In this document: positions 17,201 through 28,427 of the stretch, one piece after another
Numbering within the stretch: position 1 is the first letter of the stretch
Layout of the letters: each line of letters begins with the position of its first letter
Source of the DNA: an uncultured Clostridia bacterium
Lineage (GTDB): Bacteria > Bacillota > Clostridia > Lachnospirales > Lachnospiraceae
DNA: 64,000 bases
Assembly (NCBI GenBank): GCA_947174885.1
Contig: CAMWKO010000007.1
Location: forward strand, 42,675 to 106,674
Reading direction: 5' to 3'
The notes under the pieces: generated by a model
Told to the model about the DNA's origin: nothing
The model's input: only the letters and a program-made list of their open reading frames with translations
Databases searched by the model: none
Position numbers and translations under genes: made by a program

Positions 17201-17651
17201 AGAAGCAATCGAAACATTTACAGGCAGTGAAGTAACAGTTGATCCTATTTCTTGTTTAGTAATGGTACAGGGTGACTTGGTTGGAAGTAACACTGTAGGC
17301 GAAAACAACAATAATAATAAAAACGATAGCAACTTCCCATGGTGGATTGTAGTCATTGTAGCAGTTGTTGTTTTAGTTATAATTATTATTGTAATAGCTA
17401 TGAAGAAAAAAGGTTCATCAAAGAATTCAGGTGTAACAGAAAAGATTTGTGATGTAAAGCTTTTATCAGCAGGAGCAAACTCAAGTGAAGTAGCTAAGGC
17501 AGTTAGTGACATTACAGGATTATCATTAGCAGAGGCTACAGATATGGTAAATAACACACCAAAGATTGTAAAGAGTGGAGTTACTGTAAGTGAAGCTGAA
17601 ACAATTAAATCAAAGCTTGAAGGATTAGGAGCAAGTATTAAGGTTATTTAA
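14235..17651 (+). CDS. Membrane-anchored type I pullulanase with C-terminal ribosomal L7/L12-like domain
   Basis: 1138 residues. Signal peptide (~1-35) and two pullulanase-associated CBM41 modules (~37-130 and ~160-255, each with Y-x-W-x-x-W-x-W-P-D-G features). Then an Ig-like module, CBM48 (~385-470) and the GH13 barrel. The pullulanase signature F-N-W-G-Y-D-P is at 569-575. Catalytic residues are Asp687 (F-R-F-D), Glu716 (Y-G-E-G-W) and Asp817 (C-H-D-N). It hydrolyses alpha-1,6 branches of starch and pullulan outside the cell. A membrane segment (~1036-1060) with K-K-K after it is followed by residues 1069-1138, which match the L7/L12 C-terminal domain in length and motif order (V-x-L-x-x-A-G-A-N, I-T-G-L-S-L-A-E-A, A-x-x-[IL]-K-x-x-L-E-x-x-G-A). 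By topology that domain should be cytoplasmic. Third gene of the starch cluster. Confidence 0.93.
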   Translation: MKNVKRRIWAWILTFVVIFTGVISYYTPDKDVYADETSTVVIHYQRDDGDYDGWDVWVWPDGAEGKAVKFTDEDSFGKVAVYRVNSTVTEAGFIVRLDDWSEKDCGDDRFVELTDGFAEIWVTSGEETFEVTPPAGAEPYTVPEDDPNSTPGGTENPSNGSGDLTINLHYHRYDNEYANWNIWFWPDGGDGARYEFTGTDDFGVVSTVKFDTSVSSYGFIVKLNDWDQKECDMDRFIDTSKAVDGVIDVYIVQSDEKIYYDANEADLSPKFLGASLTTAKRIAVKVTVPVDCEAENAKDEFVVKDQDGNSYELLNVFSTGSSGVSSTFNINMQEPLDLSKSYTISSEYYGDIAVTFGEVFTTSDFENQFTYTGDDLGAVYTKDATTFKVWSPTATKVVLNLYENGTDGDAYQTVEMTKGTAGVWETTVTGDLNKVYYTYSITNAGVEREAVDLYARTTGVNGKRGMVIDLSTTNPEGWDNDKRPGVIKNATDAIIYELHIRDFTIDESSGVTNKGKYLGLTEKGTKNATGQSTCLDYLAGLGITHVQILPMYDYSPNSVDETKLDKEQFNWGYDPYNYNVPEGSYSTDPYNGEVRINEMKQMIQALHGENIGVIMDVVYNHTAESENSYFNITVPDYYYRQNAEGGFSNASGCGNEVASDRAMVRKYIVDSVVYWASEYHIDGFRFDLMGILDLETMNEIRTKLNEIDPTILLYGEGWTGGDSALGASLRAMKVNTYLMENVGAFSDDIRDGIKGSVFDAKDGGFATGKQGQEERIKSGVIAATDYPSINWSETNTDVKAPWTNSPVQALNYVSCHDNLTLWDKINSSNPDDTLEDRVKMNKLAASIVYTAQGVPFMLGGEEILRTKPNDKNTGFVDNSYKSSDYTNSIKWDTLNDETVADVLEFYKGLIAFRKTHSGLRMATAEEVQNNLKFLEPADKNVVAFVIENQPNGECSDKICVVYNANTASTTVSVPSGEWKVCIKDGKAGTEAIETFTGSEVTVDPISCLVMVQGDLVGSNTVGENNNNNKNDSNFPWWIVVIVAVVVLVIIIIVIAMKKKGSSKNSGVTEKICDVKLLSAGANSSEVAKAVSDITGLSLAEATDMVNNTPKIVKSGVTVSEAETIKSKLEGLGASIKVI

Positions 17652-17733
17652 TCAGTCATTAAATTTGAATCTAAAAAGATATTGCTTATAATACAAAATG
17701 CTTGTGATTTAAAATTAGCTGAGATATTTAATA

Positions 17734-17775
17734 AAAAGGCTGTTCTTTAGTAAAGCTAAGGAACAGCCTTTTATT
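17734..17775. terminator. Bidirectional terminator between pullulanase and HAD phosphatase
   Basis: 12-bp stem AAAAGGCTGTTC/GAACAGCCTTTT with T-rich flank on the + side and A-rich flank on the other. It lies between convergent genes. Confidence 0.8.
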
Positions 17776-17788
17776 TTAATATTTTGCA

Positions 17789-18583
17789 CTATATCAGACC
17801 AAATTTTACTAAGGCATTGTATATACCATCATCATTTATATCGTTAGTAATGTATTTTGTAATACTTTTCAGTTCTGTGCAGGAATTTCCCATAGCAACA
17901 CCATAGTTTACATATTTTAACATTTCATAGTCATTCATACTGTCACCAAAAGCGTATGTATTTTCAATAGGAATATCAGTATATTTTAGATATTCTTCTA
18001 TACCTTTAGCTTTAGAGGAATATTTTGGAATAAACTCAATAAGTACATTTCCATGGCAGACAATATTATATTTGTCCTTATACTTGGCCATAAGTGAAAC
18101 GGAATCACCATTTTCAGTAAACCTGGCACTTGCTTTTGCAATGTTTAGGTGTGAATAATCCTTTGGAATAGGTTTCATATAAGGCTTAGCCTCTCTGAAG
18201 TAATGGTTTAGTACATTTCTATACGATTCATCTGCAGTTTCATCATCATAGTAGGAGATTGAGTGACCTTCCAGTATCGGGATAAGTCCAAAATGTCTGA
18301 TGTCCTCTAAAAGGTTGGAGCTATCATTGTTTTCAAGATTTATTTCATATATGGTTTTCTCATTAATTTCCACATATGTACCTGCACCGGCAATAATACC
18401 ATTAAAACCAATAGAAATAATACTTTGAGGCACCATTGAACGGGCTCTGCCGGTACATATAACTATATCTGTGTTCTTTTCTTTTAATTTGGATAGGGCT
18501 TCAAGTGTAGAAGCAGGTATTCCTGTTTTTGGGGAAAATAATGTTCCGTCAATATCAAAAAAAATTACTGTTCTATTATTCAT
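17789..18583 (-). CDS. Cof-type HAD-superfamily phosphatase
   Basis: 264 residues from the ATG at 18583, chosen because AGGAG lies seven bases upstream; a TTG six codons earlier has no such site. Motif I F-F-D-I-D-G-T-L-F (nucleophile and acid/base Asp), motif II C-T-G-R, and a C-terminal G-D-S-M-N-D-Y-E-M-L metal-binding motif are intact. The cap domain lies between, as in Cof/YidA sugar-phosphate or flavin-phosphate phosphatases. The substrate is not predictable. Expressed alone on the minus strand. Confidence 0.9.
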   Translation of the reverse strand: MNNRTVIFFDIDGTLFSPKTGIPASTLEALSKLKEKNTDIVICTGRARSMVPQSIISIGFNGIIAGAGTYVEINEKTIYEINLENNDSSNLLEDIRHFGLIPILEGHSISYYDDETADESYRNVLNHYFREAKPYMKPIPKDYSHLNIAKASARFTENGDSVSLMAKYKDKYNIVCHGNVLIEFIPKYSSKAKGIEEYLKYTDIPIENTYAFGDSMNDYEMLKYVNYGVAMGNSCTELKSITKYITNDINDDGIYNALVKFGLI

Positions 18584-18840
18584 ATTAAATCTCCTAAACA
18601 AAATTAATATTTAAAAATAGCATAAAAAAGGATTTATAATCAATTTTTATGTAATATGTCTTAATCCTTAAATATATAAATAATTTAATAAATTTCAAAA
18701 CAAAAAATATAGCAACTTTAGTATTATTTATGCTTGAATTATATAAAAATATTTTAAAGCAAATATTTAAAAGTGCAAGTTGTTTTTTATGGCAAAATCA
18801 TTTAATATAGAATAGGTGTAAAATTTTAAATAAGACATAT

Positions 18841-18958
18841 ATCAGAGTTTTTTGTATTTATTATTTTTAGCTTTAAAAAGTCCTGCTGAAATAGGCAACT
18901 AATCATTATGATAATATAAGCTTTTTGAAATTAAAAATAGAAGATACGGAAGCTTAAG
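18841..18958 (+). repeat. R1 element, copy 5 (degenerate, internally deleted)
   Basis: Keeps the outer arms (CAGAGTTT...GTATTTATTATTTTTAG and ...TTAAAAATAGAAGATACGGAAGC), a worn GTTGCC arm and the TCATTATGATAATATAAG arm, but the central hairpin is gone. No clear target duplication. The rest of the 414-bp gap 18584-18997 is very AT-rich and shows nothing else. Confidence 0.7.
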
Positions 18959-18997
18959 AACATCTGAAAATTACTAAAAAAGGATAAAAGGTATATT

Positions 18998-19885
18998 ATG
19001 GAGCTACGGGAAGATAATGGGAATATTATTATAGAAAATATAACAGATTTTTCAATATCACAAACCTTAGAGTGTGGTCAGTGTTTTCACTTCTACAAAA
19101 TAGGAGAAGAGGAGTATATTGTTATTGCTTATGATAAAATGCTGCATATCAGGCAGGAGGAAAGTACACTGATATTTTATAATACAAATCTTTATGAATA
19201 TAAAGAGGTATGGGAGAAATATTTTGATTTGAATAGAGATTATTCTGCTATAAAGAAATATCTCATTGACAGGGACAAAACTTTGATACCTGCAATTGAG
19301 GATAAGTACGGTATAAGGATTCTGAATCAGGAATTTTCAGAAACATTGATGTCATTTATTATATCCCAGACAAAGCAGATACCACAGATAAAGCAGGTGG
19401 TTAAGTCTATATCGGATAGATTTGGAAAGCTGGTAGGTGAATATGACAATGTAAAATATTATGCATTTCCGGATATTGATGCTTTAAAGAAAATTACAAA
19501 GGAAGAATTTTTAGAGTGTAAGGCGGGATTCAGGGCAGAATATCTGGTGGAGGCGGCAAAGTTTCTTAAGTATGAAATGAATGAAGAGTATTTTAAAAAA
19601 TTTACATATGATGAGGCAAAGAAGGAACTTACATCTATAAAAGGAGTAGGTGAAAAGGTAGCTAACTGTGTGCTTCTCTTTGCATTAGGATATAGAAATG
19701 CATTTCCTGTAGATGTATGGATAAAGCGAACCATGGAGGATTTATATTTTCATAAGGAAGCTAAGGCAGCAGATATTCAGAAATTCGGAGAAGACCTGTT
19801 TGGTGAATATGGAGGGTATGCACAGCAATATCTGTTCTATTTTGGAAAAACGTCTTTAAATGATAAACGATTAAAAAATAATTGA
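18998..19885 (+). CDS. 8-Oxoguanine DNA glycosylase/AP lyase (OGG1 type)
   Basis: 295 residues. It removes 8-oxoguanine from DNA and nicks the abasic site. The N-terminal OGG domain (residues ~10-110, with L-x-x-G-Q-C-F) is followed by the HhH-GPD glycosylase fold. The helix-hairpin-helix I-K-G-V-G-E-K-V-A-N-C carries the presumed Schiff-base Lys, and P-V-D-V-W carries the catalytic Asp. Such OGG1-type enzymes, distinct from MutM, are frequent in Clostridia. It has its own weak AAAGGA ribosome site and no operon partner. Confidence 0.9.
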   Translation: MELREDNGNIIIENITDFSISQTLECGQCFHFYKIGEEEYIVIAYDKMLHIRQEESTLIFYNTNLYEYKEVWEKYFDLNRDYSAIKKYLIDRDKTLIPAIEDKYGIRILNQEFSETLMSFIISQTKQIPQIKQVVKSISDRFGKLVGEYDNVKYYAFPDIDALKKITKEEFLECKAGFRAEYLVEAAKFLKYEMNEEYFKKFTYDEAKKELTSIKGVGEKVANCVLLFALGYRNAFPVDVWIKRTMEDLYFHKEAKAADIQKFGEDLFGEYGGYAQQYLFYFGKTSLNDKRLKNN

Positions 19886-19970
19886 AGTCATAAGTAAATA
19901 GGGTAATTAATAAAATATTTATTAATTATATTAAATGAAACGAAAAGTTAAAAATAATATTAAAAAACTA

Positions 19971-20039
19971 TTGCAATAATTGGCAAAAGGATTTAGAATA
20001 CATTACAGATGGTTAGCACTCAAAAAGATAGAGTGCTAA
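19971..20039 (+). promoter_or_regulatory. groESL promoter with CIRCE operator (HrcA site)
   Basis: TTGCAA (19971-19976), 17 bases, TAGAAT (19994-19999), then a perfect CIRCE element TTAGCACTC-N9-GAGTGCTAA at 20013-20039, 29 bases before groES. This is the classic HrcA-repressed heat-shock arrangement. Confidence 0.95.
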
Positions 20040-20068
20040 TAAGAAAATATAGTTAGGAGGATTCAAAA

Positions 20069-20332
20069 ATGAAATTATTACCATTAGGAGAGAGATTAGT
20101 ACTTAAGCAGTGTGCAGCAGAAGAAACTACAAAGTCCGGAATTATTTTAACAAGTCAGTCACAGGAAAAACCACAAGAAGCTATAGTAGTAGCTGTGGGA
20201 CCTGATGTTAAGGCAAGTCTTGCAGAAGGTGATAAAGTTATTTATTCTAAATATGCAGGAAATACTGTTAAAGTAGATGATGAAGAACTTATGATTATAA
20301 AAGAAGAGGATATCTTAGCAGTAGTTAAATAG
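20069..20332 (+). CDS. groES: GroES co-chaperonin
   Basis: 87 residues, slightly shorter than the usual 94-97. Opens M-K-L-L-P-L-G-E-R-L-V-L-K, with the mobile loop region around residues 15-30 (T-T-K-S-G-I-I-L) that contacts GroEL, and V-G-P-D-V / G-D-K-V-I-Y-S-K-Y-A-G later. It caps the GroEL cavity during ATP-driven folding. AGGAGG-type ribosome site; groEL follows after 117 bases; controlled by the upstream CIRCE. Confidence 0.97.
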   Translation: MKLLPLGERLVLKQCAAEETTKSGIILTSQSQEKPQEAIVVAVGPDVKASLAEGDKVIYSKYAGNTVKVDDEELMIIKEEDILAVVK

Positions 20333-20397
20333 TTGAAGATATTCTGTATATATATTTAGTGGTGCTATGAATATTTTTTAGCTAAATTAAACAATTA

Positions 20398-22072
<1,675 letters not shown>

Positions 22073-22091
22073 AATAAAGGAGGAAACTTTT

Positions 22092-22601
22092 GTGGGTGAC
22101 AGTTATGCAGAAGTAATTATCAAAAAAAGAATAAGTATGATGGCAACATTCTTTAGAGTATTTATTGTGGTTGCAACCGTTATTATGACATATGTATCTA
22201 TAATACAGCTACAGATGTATGCGGTAATTATAATTGCTTTATTTATATTTTTAACATATGTTGTATATAAAAATACTGATTTGGAATATGAATATTTTTT
22301 TATAAATGGTCAGTTGGATGTTGAGTGTATCTATGGTAAGAAGAAAAGAAAGCCAGCAAAGAGCTTTAATTTTGATAAGCTTGAGGTCATGGGACCAATC
22401 ACCCATCAAAAGATACTTGCTTATGAACATCGTACAGATTTAAAAGAATTTAACTATACATCAGGATATCCGGGCAGAAATGTATATGTAGCCATATTAG
22501 TAGGACAGTCAGGAAAGCTTGGAAGGCTGTACTTTGAACCTTCTGAGAAAATGGTTCAGACTATATATGCGCATACACCTAGTAGGGTATTTATGCAGTA
22601 G
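22092..22601 (+). CDS. Small two-TM membrane protein of unknown function (DUF6106-like)
   Basis: 169 residues, GTG start behind AGGAGG, 19 bases after groEL. Two close membrane segments (residues ~17-37 and ~41-60) follow a short cytoplasmic N terminus. A ~105-residue mixed alpha/beta domain with a basic G-K-K-K-R-K-P-A-K patch comes after. I believe it belongs to a small family common in Lachnospiraceae, annotated as DUF6106, but cannot confirm that here. The role is unknown. A truncated R1 element begins 9 bases after its stop. Confidence 0.6.
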   Translation: MGDSYAEVIIKKRISMMATFFRVFIVVATVIMTYVSIIQLQMYAVIIIALFIFLTYVVYKNTDLEYEYFFINGQLDVECIYGKKKRKPAKSFNFDKLEVMGPITHQKILAYEHRTDLKEFNYTSGYPGRNVYVAILVGQSGKLGRLYFEPSEKMVQTIYAHTPSRVFMQ

Positions 22602-22609
22602 TATGTCGT

Positions 22610-22648
22610 TTAGAGTTTCCGTATTTTTTATTTTTAACTTCAAAAACC
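22610..22648 (+). repeat. R1 element, copy 6 (left end only)
   Basis: TTAGAGTTTCCGTATTTTTT and a worn inner arm (AACTTCAAAAA) remain; the right-hand arms are absent. It starts 9 bases after a stop codon. The stretch 22649-22876 is AT-rich and otherwise blank. Confidence 0.75.
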
Positions 22649-22876
22649 ATGACTATAATATATTACAGATATTTTGAATAAATATAAAACAATCAGTAGT
22701 TTTGGATAATTAGGCTGATCTGCCTGCGATTATCGCAAGTAATACATCTTAAATAGCATATTATTATTAAAATTATATATTGTAATAATCAATAAACATA
22801 ACGATATATGATGAAATATTAATTGCTTATTTAAGGTGTATTTTTTGTGAAAAAAATGTGTTTATTCCTATTTGGG

Positions 22877-23040
22877 TTGCAAAAAAAATTTTTTAGGGTA
22901 TAATGTCATCGTGAGTAAGCATAAGGATTACGCACTCGCCCCATAAATCACTTTGTGATTTTATGGTATAATAGCATTGATTATAGAGCAATCAGTGCAC
23001 CGAGTGAATAAAAACTTTGATTTTATCCACGAGGTATTAA
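22877..23040 (+). promoter_or_regulatory. Promoter and hairpin-rich leader upstream of the GT2 gene
   Basis: TTGCAA (22877-22882), 16 bases, TATAAT (22899-22904). Downstream lie CCATAAATCAC-TTT-GTGATTTTATGG (about 22944-22969), a GATTATAGAGCAATC hairpin, and GTGAATAAAAACTTTGATTTTATCCAC. The last is related to the hairpins after the RTX gene (63764-63880) and inside the R3 repeats. Transcription from here would give a structured ~240-base leader for the gene at 23154. Confidence 0.5.
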
Positions 23041-23153
23041 ATTGATTTATATTTCAAATTGACACTAATGAACATAGATACATTTTTAATTTTGCAAATA
23101 AAAACATTATGTATTATATTGCATAAGAAATGTAATAAGTCAGGGAGAATACC

Positions 23154-24623
23154 ATGCAAGATTTTTTAAATAGTATATTTAATGGTTTGGGTGGGTTACA
23201 CCCTTATGCTAAGGTGGTTATGAATTTTATTTTGTGGTTTATGGGAATATTTACCATTCACAAGGCAGCATATATTGTAATAGGATTTTTCTTTACAAGA
23301 AAATTTAAGCATACAGAAAATAAACATAAATATGCAATTCTTATTCCGGCCAGAAATGAAGAAGCAGTTATTGGAAATTTACTTAACAGTATAAAAAGAC
23401 AGGATTATCCCGAGGAGCTTATAACAGTATTTGTAGTAGCTGACAACTGTACGGATAATACGGCTAAGGTAGCGAGAGATAAAGGGGCTGTTTGTTATGA
23501 GCGTTTTAATGACAATGAGAAAACAAAAGGTTTTGCTTTAAAATATTTATTTGAGTGCATAGATAAGGATTATGGAATTGAAAGCTTTGAGGGCTATTTT
23601 GTATTTGATTCGGATAATCTTCTGAATAAAGATTATGTCACAAGAATGAACGAAGCCTTTGATGAGGGGGTTAAGATTATTACCTCATATAGAAACACAA
23701 AGAATTTTGACGAAAATTGGATTGCATCTACATATGCACTTCATTGGTTACGTTCAATCAGAAATAATCATAGGGCAAGATCAGTACTTCGTCTTGCTAC
23801 AAATATTCAGGGAACGGGCTTTTTATTTGCAAATGAGCTTGTAAAGGATGGATGGAAATATACATCACTTACAGAGGATAGGGCTTTTACGGCAGATGCG
23901 GTTGCTCATGGATATCAGATTTCTTACTGTGATGCTGCCATGTTTTATGATGAACAGCCTGTAAAATTAAAAATTGCTATCAGGCAGCGTATCAGATGGG
24001 CAAAGGGTCATTTACTTGCATTTTTGGAAACGGGATGGCCATTATTCAAAAATATTTTTGTGGGAAACTGCTATAAGGATAAGAGTGAGAAAAGAAAGCT
24101 TACAAAGGAAAATATTATTGATGGTATCAGACACAGATGGATGTCCTTTGATACTTTGGGACAGCTTATACCAAGTTCGCTTATAAATCTAGCATTTTGG
24201 CTGGTTGTTACTTTATTACTATACTCAAGCTATTGTTATGGTAAGGGGTTGGAAGATGTAGCATTATTTAATGGAAGCAACTTTTTGTCAAAGGGTCTTA
24301 GATTTGTATTTGGACCAGTATATATTAATGCTTCCACAGGCGTACAGGCATTTATGTTTAGTGCAGCACTTTCTACATTTTGGAGAATACTTGGAAAAAT
24401 AGCATATGATATCAGAAATATGCTTAATGCGGTGTATGTTTTTATAGTTGAAAATAAGAAAATTAAAAAAATACCGCTTTATAAGAAAATAATATATTGT
24501 ATTACATGGCCTGTGTTTGATATATTTGGCAGATATTCTATGTATTTGGCATTGTTTATGAAGGTTACCTGGAAACCTATACCACATACAAGTAAGGTTA
24601 CAATCGAAGATATTGAAAAATAG
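23154..24623 (+). CDS. Membrane glycosyltransferase, family 2
   Basis: 489 residues. An N-terminal membrane segment (~20-47) is followed by the GT-A domain, with I-P-A-R-N-E-E (UDP-sugar binding), a D-S-D metal motif (V-F-D-S-D-N) and the R-Q-R-I-R-W-A-K-G motif of processive GT2 enzymes. Several C-terminal membrane segments (~345-460) suggest coupled synthesis and export of a polysaccharide or lipid-linked sugar. It is followed 42 bases later by an LTA-synthase-like gene, so the pair may build a surface glycopolymer. The stop is immediately followed by an R1 right-end remnant. Confidence 0.88.
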   Translation: MQDFLNSIFNGLGGLHPYAKVVMNFILWFMGIFTIHKAAYIVIGFFFTRKFKHTENKHKYAILIPARNEEAVIGNLLNSIKRQDYPEELITVFVVADNCTDNTAKVARDKGAVCYERFNDNEKTKGFALKYLFECIDKDYGIESFEGYFVFDSDNLLNKDYVTRMNEAFDEGVKIITSYRNTKNFDENWIASTYALHWLRSIRNNHRARSVLRLATNIQGTGFLFANELVKDGWKYTSLTEDRAFTADAVAHGYQISYCDAAMFYDEQPVKLKIAIRQRIRWAKGHLLAFLETGWPLFKNIFVGNCYKDKSEKRKLTKENIIDGIRHRWMSFDTLGQLIPSSLINLAFWLVVTLLLYSSYCYGKGLEDVALFNGSNFLSKGLRFVFGPVYINASTGVQAFMFSAALSTFWRILGKIAYDIRNMLNAVYVFIVENKKIKKIPLYKKIIYCITWPVFDIFGRYSMYLALFMKVTWKPIPHTSKVTIEDIEK

Positions 24624-24641
24624 AAAATACGTAAATTCAAG
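24624..24641. repeat. R1 remnant (right end only)
   Basis: AAAATACGTAAATTCAAG differs at two positions from the R1 right end (AAAATACGGAAACTCAAG). It starts on the first base after the GT2 stop codon. Short, so tentative. Confidence 0.45.
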
Positions 24642-24665
24642 TATCATATAAGTAAAGGACAGGAA

Positions 24666-26588
24666 ATGAAAATTAAAGAAAAAATTAAATTACCGGATAA
24701 GAATAAAGTATTTTATTGGCTCAAAAATATTATTTTTTTAGCTATACCATTCATAATGATGGATATAGTACTTAGAGTTTTGGGTAGTAATATAAATTAT
24801 TTTCAGGCTAAAATGGTTTTGCCCAATATTTTATTTAATTGTATATGGATATTGCTAATTGTTTTGATTTCATTAAATTTAAGCAGAAGGGCAGGAAGAA
24901 TATTTTACGGAGTATTATTTGCAATATTTTTTATAGTTTTTCTGACTAACTGTATATATTATTCTTATACAGGATTTTTCTTTAGCTTTAATTTGATTCT
25001 TATGGCAAGTGAAGGTAGTGACTATATTTTAGATACAATACTAAATACAAGTCCGATTATTTTCATAATATGTGCTGCCATATTGGCAGTAGTTGTTTTT
25101 ATAATAATTAAATTTCCAAAATCTGAGAAAAGCAATTTCAGGTTTGTTTTAGAAGTTGTTGTATTATTTGTTATACTCCACATTTGTACACCTATGCTGT
25201 TAGGAGGGGCAAATGACTATTTGGCATGGGATAACTGGAGAAATCCAAGAAATGTATATGAAAATTTTAATGACAGCAATAAAAATATGAAAATATGCGG
25301 ATTGTTTGAATATACAGTCCGGGATTTTTATATGACATTTTTGAAATCGGATGAAAAAGAAGATGAAAGCGAATTAAATTTTTTAGAAAATATATATAGT
25401 GATTTGACTGAGCATAACGTAAATGATTATACAGGTATATTTAAAGGGAAAAATGTTATTATGTTACAGCTGGAGGGTATAGATGACTGGCTGTTAAATG
25501 AAGAAGATATGCCAAATCTGTACAACCTTATGAATAACTCTATTTGTTTTGATAGCCATTATTCATACTACAATGGCGGAGGCTCGACCTTTAATTCAGA
25601 ACTTGCAGTTAATACCGGATTTATTACACCTGTTTCATATGTAAGAAATGCATATTCATTTAATACAAATTTATTTAATCATTCCCTTGCTAATCTTTTA
25701 AAGGCAGAGGGATATAGTGTGAATGCATTTCATATGAATACAGGAGAATACTACTCAAGAAGAATTAATTATTTAAACTGGGGATATGACAATTACTATG
25801 GTCTGTTGGATGAAAATGAGTATTCGGATTTATCATATGAGCTGGACAGAGAGCTTATTTTGAACAAAGATTTTTATGACAGAATGTTTAATAGTGATGG
25901 TCCGTTTATGCACTATATTATTACTTATACACCACATACTCCTTTTAATACGACTGCCGGAATAGGTAAATTTTTAGCAGAAAAGATATATACAGATGGT
26001 AATATTCCTGATTTATCAGAAGAGGAAAGTGCCAGATTATTTGCGGGAGAAACAGACTACTTTGTAGGACTTCTTATGGAAGCGCTAGAGGATAGCGGAC
26101 ATATGGAGGATACTATTATAGTAGCTTATGCGGACCACTATTTATATACTTTAAATGATAAGACTATTCTTGATAAGTATAAGGAAACAAATACAAATCT
26201 TATAAATCATACACCATTTTTTATTTGGAGTAATGATATTTCAGATATAAAAGAAAATGGTGATACGCAAAGAGACGGAGTTGCCATTCATTATACAAAG
26301 ACAAATTCGCAAATAGATATTTTACCTACGGTTCTTAATATGCTGGGAATTAAATTTTATGATGAATACTATATAGGAAGCGATATACTTGATAACGGGT
26401 ATACAGGCTTTGCCTTCTTTAGCGATTACTCATGGTATGATGGTAATGTATATGTAGAAAACGGAGAAGCAATAAAGGGAAGTATTCAAAGGGATATACT
26501 GGACAGTAAAAATACTCATATAAATGAATTGATACAAAAAAATGATTTGACATTAAAGTATGACTATTTTAGAAAATTGGATAATTGA
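24666..26588 (+). CDS. LTA synthase-like membrane sulfatase-fold phosphotransferase
   Basis: 640 residues. Five membrane segments in the first ~185 residues are followed by an extracellular alkaline-phosphatase/sulfatase domain. The nucleophile block reads G-G-G-S-T-F-N-S-E, with Thr308 where LtaS carries its catalytic Thr. The later blocks Y-I-I-T-Y-T-P-H-T-P-F and V-A-Y-A-D-H-Y are the metal- and substrate-binding parts. It likely transfers phosphoglycerol-type groups onto a surface polymer or glycolipid. Ribosome site AGGAAATG. Cotranscription with the GT2 gene is probable. Confidence 0.87.
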   Translation: MKIKEKIKLPDKNKVFYWLKNIIFLAIPFIMMDIVLRVLGSNINYFQAKMVLPNILFNCIWILLIVLISLNLSRRAGRIFYGVLFAIFFIVFLTNCIYYSYTGFFFSFNLILMASEGSDYILDTILNTSPIIFIICAAILAVVVFIIIKFPKSEKSNFRFVLEVVVLFVILHICTPMLLGGANDYLAWDNWRNPRNVYENFNDSNKNMKICGLFEYTVRDFYMTFLKSDEKEDESELNFLENIYSDLTEHNVNDYTGIFKGKNVIMLQLEGIDDWLLNEEDMPNLYNLMNNSICFDSHYSYYNGGGSTFNSELAVNTGFITPVSYVRNAYSFNTNLFNHSLANLLKAEGYSVNAFHMNTGEYYSRRINYLNWGYDNYYGLLDENEYSDLSYELDRELILNKDFYDRMFNSDGPFMHYIITYTPHTPFNTTAGIGKFLAEKIYTDGNIPDLSEEESARLFAGETDYFVGLLMEALEDSGHMEDTIIVAYADHYLYTLNDKTILDKYKETNTNLINHTPFFIWSNDISDIKENGDTQRDGVAIHYTKTNSQIDILPTVLNMLGIKFYDEYYIGSDILDNGYTGFAFFSDYSWYDGNVYVENGEAIKGSIQRDILDSKNTHINELIQKNDLTLKYDYFRKLDN

Positions 26589-26697
26589 CATATATATAAA
26601 AATATTTTATAATCAGTTCTAATATTCTATAAGCAATGCTCCAAATGGATTATAAAAAACTCTGTTTGGTGTCTGATGATACTGAAAGATATAATGA

Positions 26698-28173
<1,476 letters not shown>

Positions 28174-28237
28174 AAGATGCCCATGTTGCCTTTAGCAACA
28201 AGACTTTTTGAAGCTAAAAATAAAATACGGAAACTCT
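28174..28237 (-). repeat. R1 element, copy 7 (right half only)
   Basis: Contains the AAGATG, GTTGCC/GGCAAC-type hairpin, CTTTTTGAAGCTAAAAATA and ATACGGAAACTC parts of R1. The left half is missing. It directly follows the guaB stop codon. The remaining 190 bases to the next gene are AT-rich with nothing recognised. Confidence 0.8.
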
Positions 28238-28427
28238 AAAAGATAATAAATAAAATAGGGATTTTATTCTATATGTGATCTCAAATAAAATACATAAAAC
28301 AGAGGTTTATTATAGAATGAAATTCCTATTTCTTTATTTTTAAATATATGATAGAATTTAAATAATTGTTTGATAAGATATATCAATGCACTGTTGTTAA
28401 CCATATATGAATTTAGGAGCTGTCAGA

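Noticed and set aside
17015..17557. 180-codon frame on the minus strand in the pullulanase gene
   Set aside because: It overlaps a strongly conserved gene and shows Thr/Ile-rich composition expected from its complement; no start signal.
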